Shown: in pieces, positions 8,901 to 11,496 of the stretch
Layout of the letters: every line of letters starts with the position of its first letter
Position numbering within the stretch: the stretch's first letter is position 1
Source: Cephalothrix spiralis
Taxonomy: Eukaryota > Nemertea > Palaeonemertea > Archinemertea > Cephalotrichidae
Length of the DNA stretch: 11,496 bases
NCBI GenBank assembly: GCA_032353305.1
Contig: JAUCNG010372262.1
Coordinates: forward strand, 1 to 11,496
Direction of reading: 5' to 3'
Translations under genes and position numbers: made by a program
The notes under the pieces: generated by a model
Seen by the model: the letters and a program-made list of their open reading frames with translations, nothing else
Databases searched by the model: none
Told to the model about the DNA's origin: nothing

Positions 8901-9518
8901 ACTATACTCTTTGTTATACTGTGATCGACTCCGCTCTGCCTCTGTTGGTATTACATGTAAAGGGTGTCAAAAGATACATCTCAAGAAATTTTAATTCTTG
9001 GACAATGAACTTAATTTCTACATTACAACTAGTCTGGAGTAGGCCTACGATATCAATATTTTTTAATTTTTGCAAACACAGAGAGAGAAAAAAATTGATA
9101 AAAATGCTGAATTTGGAGAGAAAAAATCGCGGCAAAAATTTACAAAGTGTCAATTTTGAGGGGGTGGTGGGTCAAAATATGAGAATATTTTTTTTTTACA
9201 AAAGTGGCAAAAATTTGCAAAATGGGTGGGTGGCAAAAATTACGAGGCAAAAATGTACGAAGTGGTCATTTTTAGGGGGGTGGTGGGTACCAAAATTCGT
9301 TTTGTAATTTTTTTCATCATGGGTGCTGTAAATTTTTGCCATGACCCCCCTGTCCAAACCCTCTTCTAATAACAATATTTCTCTTTCTACAGATTTGCTC
9401 AAATCACCTTCAAAAGCCTTCCGACGCACCTAGTCATTACAAAGCAGTTTGCAGGGCTTTATTATCAGAAGCTGAGGAATTAATGAGTTTTTTAGAAAAT
9501 ATATCAAAACATGAAAAG
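5741..9518 (+). CDS. spire: Spire-family actin nucleation factor, 5' part (four exons, KIND domain)
   Basis: Spire proteins nucleate actin filaments through WH2 repeats and recruit Fmn-family formins through an N-terminal KIND domain, acting on vesicle and oocyte actin meshworks. Exons 5741-5987, 7436-7458, 8369-8563 and 9393-9518 join in frame (82 codons plus 1 base; 23 bases; 65 codons; 42 codons) into 197 residues. Spire hallmarks, recalled from the family, are EEHAWAICYQCC (about residues 29-40), KLLESLGVLIYQALDYGL (90-107), an acidic, His-rich linker (about 128-148) and SDAPSHYKAVCRAL (165-178). The ATG is chosen because the KIND homology starts about 12 residues later, the context is A-rich, and an in-frame TGA lies at 5705-5707. 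Donors are GTAAGT, GTAAGT, GTTAGT and GTAAGA; acceptors all end in AG. The gene is incomplete: WH2, Spir-box and zinc-finger exons must lie beyond 11496. Whether it matches vertebrate SPIRE1 or SPIRE2 cannot be said; invertebrates usually have one copy. Confidence 0.92.
6203..6469. repeat. 31-base minisatellite, left block
   Basis: Well-kept units sit at 6390-6420 and 6421-6451, with a part unit to 6469. The pattern is C-GCGGTTATGACCTC-GCTTTCTCAAAATA with small changes. Before 6390 there are increasingly diverged or truncated versions back to about 6203 (ACCTCAGCTTT, AAGCCGTGGTTTTCTCCAAATA and similar). It looks like an ageing tandem array inside intron 1. Confidence 0.75.
6843..6904. repeat. 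31-base minisatellite, right block (two units)
   Basis: Units at 6843-6873 and 6874-6904 have the same 31-base pattern as 6390-6451 (GCGGTTATGACCTCAGCTTT, then TCTCC-AATA). The two blocks are about 370 bases apart, as if one array was split by an insertion or grew twice. Confidence 0.75.
6913..6961. repeat. nested hairpin GGGCCAAAAAAC...GTTTTTTGGCCC
   Basis: The 12-base arms at 6913-6924 and 6950-6961 are exact reverse complements. Between them TTTTGTC (6930-6936) faces GACAAAA (6939-6945) across two bases, giving a second inner stem. A shorter relative, GGGCCACAAAA...TTTTTTGGCCC, occurs at 7091-7117 at the head of the next repeat unit. Confidence 0.65.
6951..7217. repeat. diverged ~156-base tandem duplication in intron 1
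   Basis: Copy A (6951-7084) and copy B (7107-7217) share, in order, TTTTTTGGCCCCTG, CTTGAACCTA/CTGGAACCTA, an ACAAGC-TT-C stretch, AAAATATAAGGGTT, a TGGG/GGGG patch, GCAC-T and GAGATTTACAC/AAGATTTATAC. The start-to-start distance is 156. Further diverged sequence at 8151-8236 in intron 2 (GGCCCC, GAAAATATAGACTTG, then GTTAATGGGTTTAGGCC) looks like a third member, so this is a dispersed family. Confidence 0.6.
7436..7458 (+). CDS. spire: spire exon 2, 23-base microexon
   Basis: A T-rich tract ending TTTCAG precedes this exon, and a consensus GTAAGT donor follows directly. With the single base left from exon 1 it gives V-W-T-R-N-I-A-K and ends in phase 0, which is what exon 3 needs. If it is skipped, the 1-base remainder of exon 1 runs out of frame into exon 3, so the phase arithmetic supports the microexon independently. 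The residues fall in the variable stretch just before the conserved LESLG helix; vertebrate Spire proteins also have a Lys near this spot (K-x-ESLG). Confidence 0.75.
7459..8368 (+). other. spire intron 2 (910 bases)
   Basis: It begins GTAAGT and ends TTTTTTGCAG. It is mostly AT-rich and unique-looking. Structures seen are a 14-base palindrome GGCACCATGGTGCC at 8010-8023 and a relative of the intron 1 repeat at 8151-8236. The minus-strand frames at 7538-7741 and 8088-8297 show no recognisable protein. Confidence 0.75.
8151..8236. repeat. diverged third copy of the GGCCCC/GGGTTTAGGCC repeat
   Basis: GGCCCC, then GAAAATATAGACTTG, then ATGGGTTTAGGCC come in the same order and roughly the same spacing as in copy B at 7107-7217. 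Divergence is high, so the boundaries are approximate. Confidence 0.45.
8369..8563 (+). CDS. spire: spire exon 3 (central KIND)
   Basis: This exon encodes residues 91-155. It opens with LLESLGVLIYQALDYGL, close to the vertebrate pattern ESLGIIIYKALDYGL, then an EEN-IS-HLEELI segment matching EERELSPPLEQLID. It ends with a linker rich in Asp, Glu and His (about residues 128-148), at the position where vertebrate Spire has an acidic linker. The acceptor is a T-run followed by GCAG; the donor is GTTAGT. It spans 65 whole codons in phase 0 at both ends. Confidence 0.92.
8666..8745. repeat. 24-base direct repeat, period 56
   Basis: The segment starting TATAATACTACTGCATAA is identical at 8666-8689 and 8722-8745. 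The second copy leads into a stretch (to about 8895) with many TTACG copies (ATTACGG, TTTACGATTACGG, TTTACGTC, TTTACGTT, TTTACGTAC), a degenerate simple repeat. Confidence 0.65.
9131..9345. repeat. GGCAAAAAT / GGGTGG repeat, two main copies 115 bases apart
   Basis: GGCAAAAATTTACAAAGTG at 9131 recurs as GGCAAAAATGTACGAAGTG at 9246; both are followed by a TCA-TTTT patch and GGGGGTGGTGGGT. Extra GGCAAAAATT units lie between, and an inverted AATTTTTGCC follows at about 9332-9341. It resembles the G-rich repeat at 300-535 in style. Confidence 0.6.
9393..9518 (+). CDS. spire: spire exon 4 (end of KIND)
   Basis: This exon has 42 whole codons, residues 156-197. The segment PSDAPSHYKAVCRALLSEAEEL matches the last KIND helices of vertebrate Spire (ESDAPNHYQAVCRALFAET in pattern), followed by a polar helix ending in KHEK. 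The acceptor is CTCTTTCTACAG and the donor GTAAGA. The next family segment, a helix leading to a conserved Asp-Trp-Ala-Arg and then the first WH2 motif, was not found between 9519 and 11496, so intron 4 probably runs past the edge. Confidence 0.92.
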
Positions 9519-9658
9519 GTAAGACATTTTATATCATGACTGTCCTGGGCTGTCGATACTCGAGAGGGGGGGGGGTCAGGCTCTAGGGAATTGTTCATAT
9601 TTAAGTGTTTTTCTCCTTTAGTTAACATTTTCACTTTAGATTAGTATGGTTAACGATA

Positions 9659-10088
9659 TTATAAGGTGTTTTTATGGAGGATTTGTAAATCCTTTTAGAT
9701 TTACCACGATAAATATTCACCCCGGCCCTTAAATCAAATCAATGTGATTGGTTGATTCCTATTTTTGCATAAAAACACAACTACGAAATCGATTTTGATT
9801 TACAAACTTAGTCAAGTTGGCTACTTATTGATGATGATTTTTTTTAATTTTCAAAAACTGTCCACTCCTAATGATCTACGTCACGTCGCTAACCACAAAT
9901 TTTGATTATTGATGTAGGCTAAACTCTGGTTAAATCACTCTGCGATAGATTTGCCTGATTTAGTAAATCCGCGGCCATTTTGTTGCCAATCCGGCTCGAA
10001 ATCGAAAAAAGATTTCGCAGAAGAAAAGCGATTTAACGAAGATTTACTAAATCTTTTCCGATTTACCTCTCCATAAAAATGCCTATAA
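9659..10088. mobile_element. MITE-like element, ~430 bases, with terminal inverted repeats and many GATTTA motifs
   Basis: The left end TTATAAGGTGTTTTTATGG matches the reverse complement of the right end (TTATAGGCATTTTTATGG in that sense). Similarity goes on through GGAG, GTAAATC, TTTTAGATTTA/AAAAGATTTA and TAAAT blocks for about 55 bases. GATTTA or TAAATC occurs about ten times, clustered near both ends, as expected of subterminal transposase-binding repeats. No transposase is encoded. It lies after exon 4, probably in intron 4. The target duplication is not clear; TTAACGAT before and AACGCCTA after only partly agree. Confidence 0.55.
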
Positions 10089-10330
10089 CGCCTATAATAT
10101 TCCGTATTATTCGGAGTCTTCCTTAGATAATATATGTGGCTTTATTCATGATACAAAATACGGTACATAATATTATACAGTACTACTCACAATTCGGCTG
10201 ACGCTATTATATGTAAGAGTACTTACATAGTAAAATTTAATAAGTTTTTAAAAAAATAATCTATAAATTAAAACAACGTGCATTATAGATCATTATTATA
10301 AAATTATGTAAAAATGTATTATTGCTTGTT

Positions 10331-10377
10331 TTATTTAAAAAAAAAATTTAAATTTAAAAAAAAAAAAAAATTTAATA
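10331..10377. repeat. A/T low-complexity tract
   Basis: Runs of A and T (TTTAAAAAAAAAATTTAAATTT, then 15 A) form a near-self-complementary simple tract. It is likely replication-slippage sequence or the old poly-A tail of a retroposon. Confidence 0.6.
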
Positions 10378-10840
10378 AATCTGTTATATATCAGAAGAGA
10401 TATTTAAACTACAAAAAATCTGTGAGCAAACTAAGAAATGTCCTTGGATAAGGAACTTGGGTTAAAATGGACTGGAACAGAAAACATATTTTTTTTGAAG
10501 GAATAAAGTGAAGAAAAAACCAAATTTCCCAATACTTTCTCACAATCACGTTATAGGGCCTACGTCCAAAACGTACGTGAAAATGGGACCCCCTTACATA
10601 CAGAGTCGCATTATGAGCTTATTATTCATATGTTGCCTCGTTTGATACTTTAATATTTTATGTTTCGAAAGCCTCGGTCAATTCCAGTAAACAGGGGGAC
10701 GGTCACAATAGTCAAATATATAATTTTAGTGCATGAGACAGGTGTGATTGTGGGCCAGATCTGTATGGAAAGGTACCATTAAAAAGATTAGGTCCTCTTG
10801 AGAGGCTCCACACATAAAAATCGGTACCAATTATACGCGG
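10378..10840. other. spacer, probably spire intron 4, no gene seen
   Basis: No exon of the Spire family is recognised. A short frame at 10397-10465 after an AG looks somewhat protein-like but lacks a good acceptor or phase fit, so it is not called. Confidence 0.4.
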
Positions 10841-10915
10841 GCCCGGTTTGCTCAGTCGGTAGAGGTTACAGTTCTCATAATCATGACGGTCGTTGGTTCG
10901 ATAGCCGCCTCGGCC
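10841..10915 (+). repeat. degenerate tRNA-Met-like sequence, probable head of a SINE
   Basis: It starts GCCCGGT like an elongator tRNA-Met. An A-box-like TGCTCAGTCGG lies at 10849-10859, a CTCATAA anticodon loop with anticodon CAT at 10876-10878, and a B-box-like GGTTCGATAGCC at 10895-10906. The acceptor ends pair only partly (about 5 of 7, GCCCGGT against CTCGGCC) and the anticodon and T stems contain mismatches, so it is not a working tRNA. Retained pol III promoter boxes with decayed stems are typical of tRNA-derived SINEs. The alternative is a plain tRNA pseudogene. Confidence 0.7.
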
Positions 10916-11496
10916 AAATATGTAGGTCTGAATCAGATACTTTAGTTCGAATGTTTATAGTGGTTTTTGCTTTTTTAGCAAATTGTAGCCTATGTGGGTC
11001 GATGCCAATGGTAGCAATTGCGAAAGCGACGGCTAACCAAAAGCGTGGTGTTTTCGAGAGCAGCTTGGCCAAAAAAAGAAAATACCCCGAACGCTTTTCG
11101 ATAAGTGTAGCAGGTTGGCGGATCCAAGGCTGACTAATGCACCAGTCAATGAAATCACGGGGGGGGAATGTCAAAATAGCGACGCTAAGGTGATCCTATC
11201 GCTAGAAATTGGTGGATCGCCCCGGGTATGGTGGCAGTACATAGCGCTACAAAGCGCAATTTTTTTTATCTAGTATCTGAAAAAAACATTTTCATAAAAA
11301 GAAAAATCACCGCGCTTGAGCTGAAAGTTATTCTTCTTCAAAAATTTTTGTGTTTTGCTCATTTGTTCCATTTGCAAGCGAATTTTTTCTGTAATAATCT
11401 AAAATTCCCCGCCCCGGCCATCCATAGCGACTGATAGTGCTTGAAAAAATGTCCCCGCCTGCGAGGCCTAGCGCCGAAAAATGCCATCCAAGCGAT
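10916..11496 (+). mobile_element. possible SINE body and GC-richer unexplained tail
   Basis: Right after the tRNA-like head the base composition becomes less AT-rich than the rest of the window, with many GCG and CGC words (GCGAAAGCGACGG, AGCGACGC, GCGCTACAAAGCGC, CTAGCGCCG) and a run of eight G at 11159-11166. Frames open on both strands (10798-11133 plus, 10881-11174 minus) run through the tRNA-like part and are not believed. I recognise no conserved SINE core domain and see no clear 3' end before the window stops. It may be one long SINE or a SINE next to another repeat. Confidence 0.35.

Larger units (their letters stand above)
8564..9392 (+). other. spire intron 3 (829 bases)
   Basis: It begins GTTAGT and ends TTTCTACAG. 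The left half holds a 24-base direct repeat and a TTACG-rich stretch; the right half holds G-rich GGGTGG repeats. The opposing frames at 8914-9153 and 8921-9307 run through repeats and resemble no family known to me. Confidence 0.75.

Noticed and set aside
8914-9307. Overlapping frames on both strands in intron 3
   Set aside because: They run across GGCAAAAAT/GGGTGG repeats, have low-complexity residues and resemble no known family.
10397-10465. Frame with EIFKLQKICEQTKKCPW as a possible spire exon 5
   Set aside because: The residues loosely recall the Lys/Glu-rich helix after KIND, but using the CAG acceptor at 10392-10394 gives the wrong phase, using the later AG has no pyrimidine tract, and the donor GTTAAA is weak. 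The expected Asp-Trp-Ala-Arg segment is absent.
10841-10915. Functional tRNA-Met gene
   Set aside because: Acceptor, anticodon and T stems carry several mismatches, so a normal cloverleaf is not supported.
10798-11174. Frames of about 100 residues on both strands over the tRNA-like region
   Set aside because: They overlap each other and the tRNA-derived sequence. The openness reflects a GC-richer repeat, and no protein domain is visible.

Overview
This window reads as AT-rich nuclear DNA from an animal. The coding signal is split into short exons bounded by GT...AG introns. The spacers hold short non-autonomous transposons, degenerate satellites, G-rich repeats and a tRNA-derived element. 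The protein and the repeat style suggest a marine invertebrate (ambulacrarian or lophotrochozoan, for example), but this is inference and the species cannot be fixed from the sequence.

The one securely recognised gene is on the + strand. It is the 5' part of a Spire actin-nucleation factor (SPIRE1/SPIRE2/Drosophila spire family), starting at ATG 5741. Four coding exons (5741-5987, 7436-7458, 8369-8563, 9393-9518) join in phase into 197 residues. These cover nearly all of the N-terminal KIND domain, which recruits formins of the Fmn/Cappuccino family. The WH2 actin-binding repeats, Spir-box and C-terminal zinc-finger region are not seen and should lie past the right edge. The second exon is a 23-base microexon. 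A likely promoter with housekeeping-type motifs sits just upstream of the ATG.

Upstream (1-5640) I see no secure gene. A 93-base frame at 1374-1466 after a plausible splice acceptor could be the last exon of an unidentified upstream gene, and a second weaker frame lies at 1179-1249. The rest carries a ~143-base tandem dimer with CRE-like TGACGTCA sites (1-300), G-rich repeats (300-540) and four foldback or terminal-inverted-repeat elements: 2327-2890, 3053-3289, 3725-3958 and 4583-4886. The 3725-3958 element is best defined, because it has a flush 7-base target-site duplication.

The introns are also repeat-rich. Intron 1 holds a 31-base minisatellite in two blocks and a ~156-base duplicated unit headed by GGGCCA...TGGCCC hairpins. 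A diverged relative of that unit is in intron 2. Intron 3 holds TTACG-rich and GGGTGG-rich repeats. The sequence after exon 4 holds a ~430-base inverted-repeat element crowded with GATTTA motifs, an A/T tract, and a degenerate tRNA-Met-like sequence (10841-10915) that probably heads a SINE. I found no prokaryotic-style operon, CRISPR array or new multi-gene system. The points of most interest are the microexon, the candidate upstream terminal exon and the several apparently undescribed MITE-like families.
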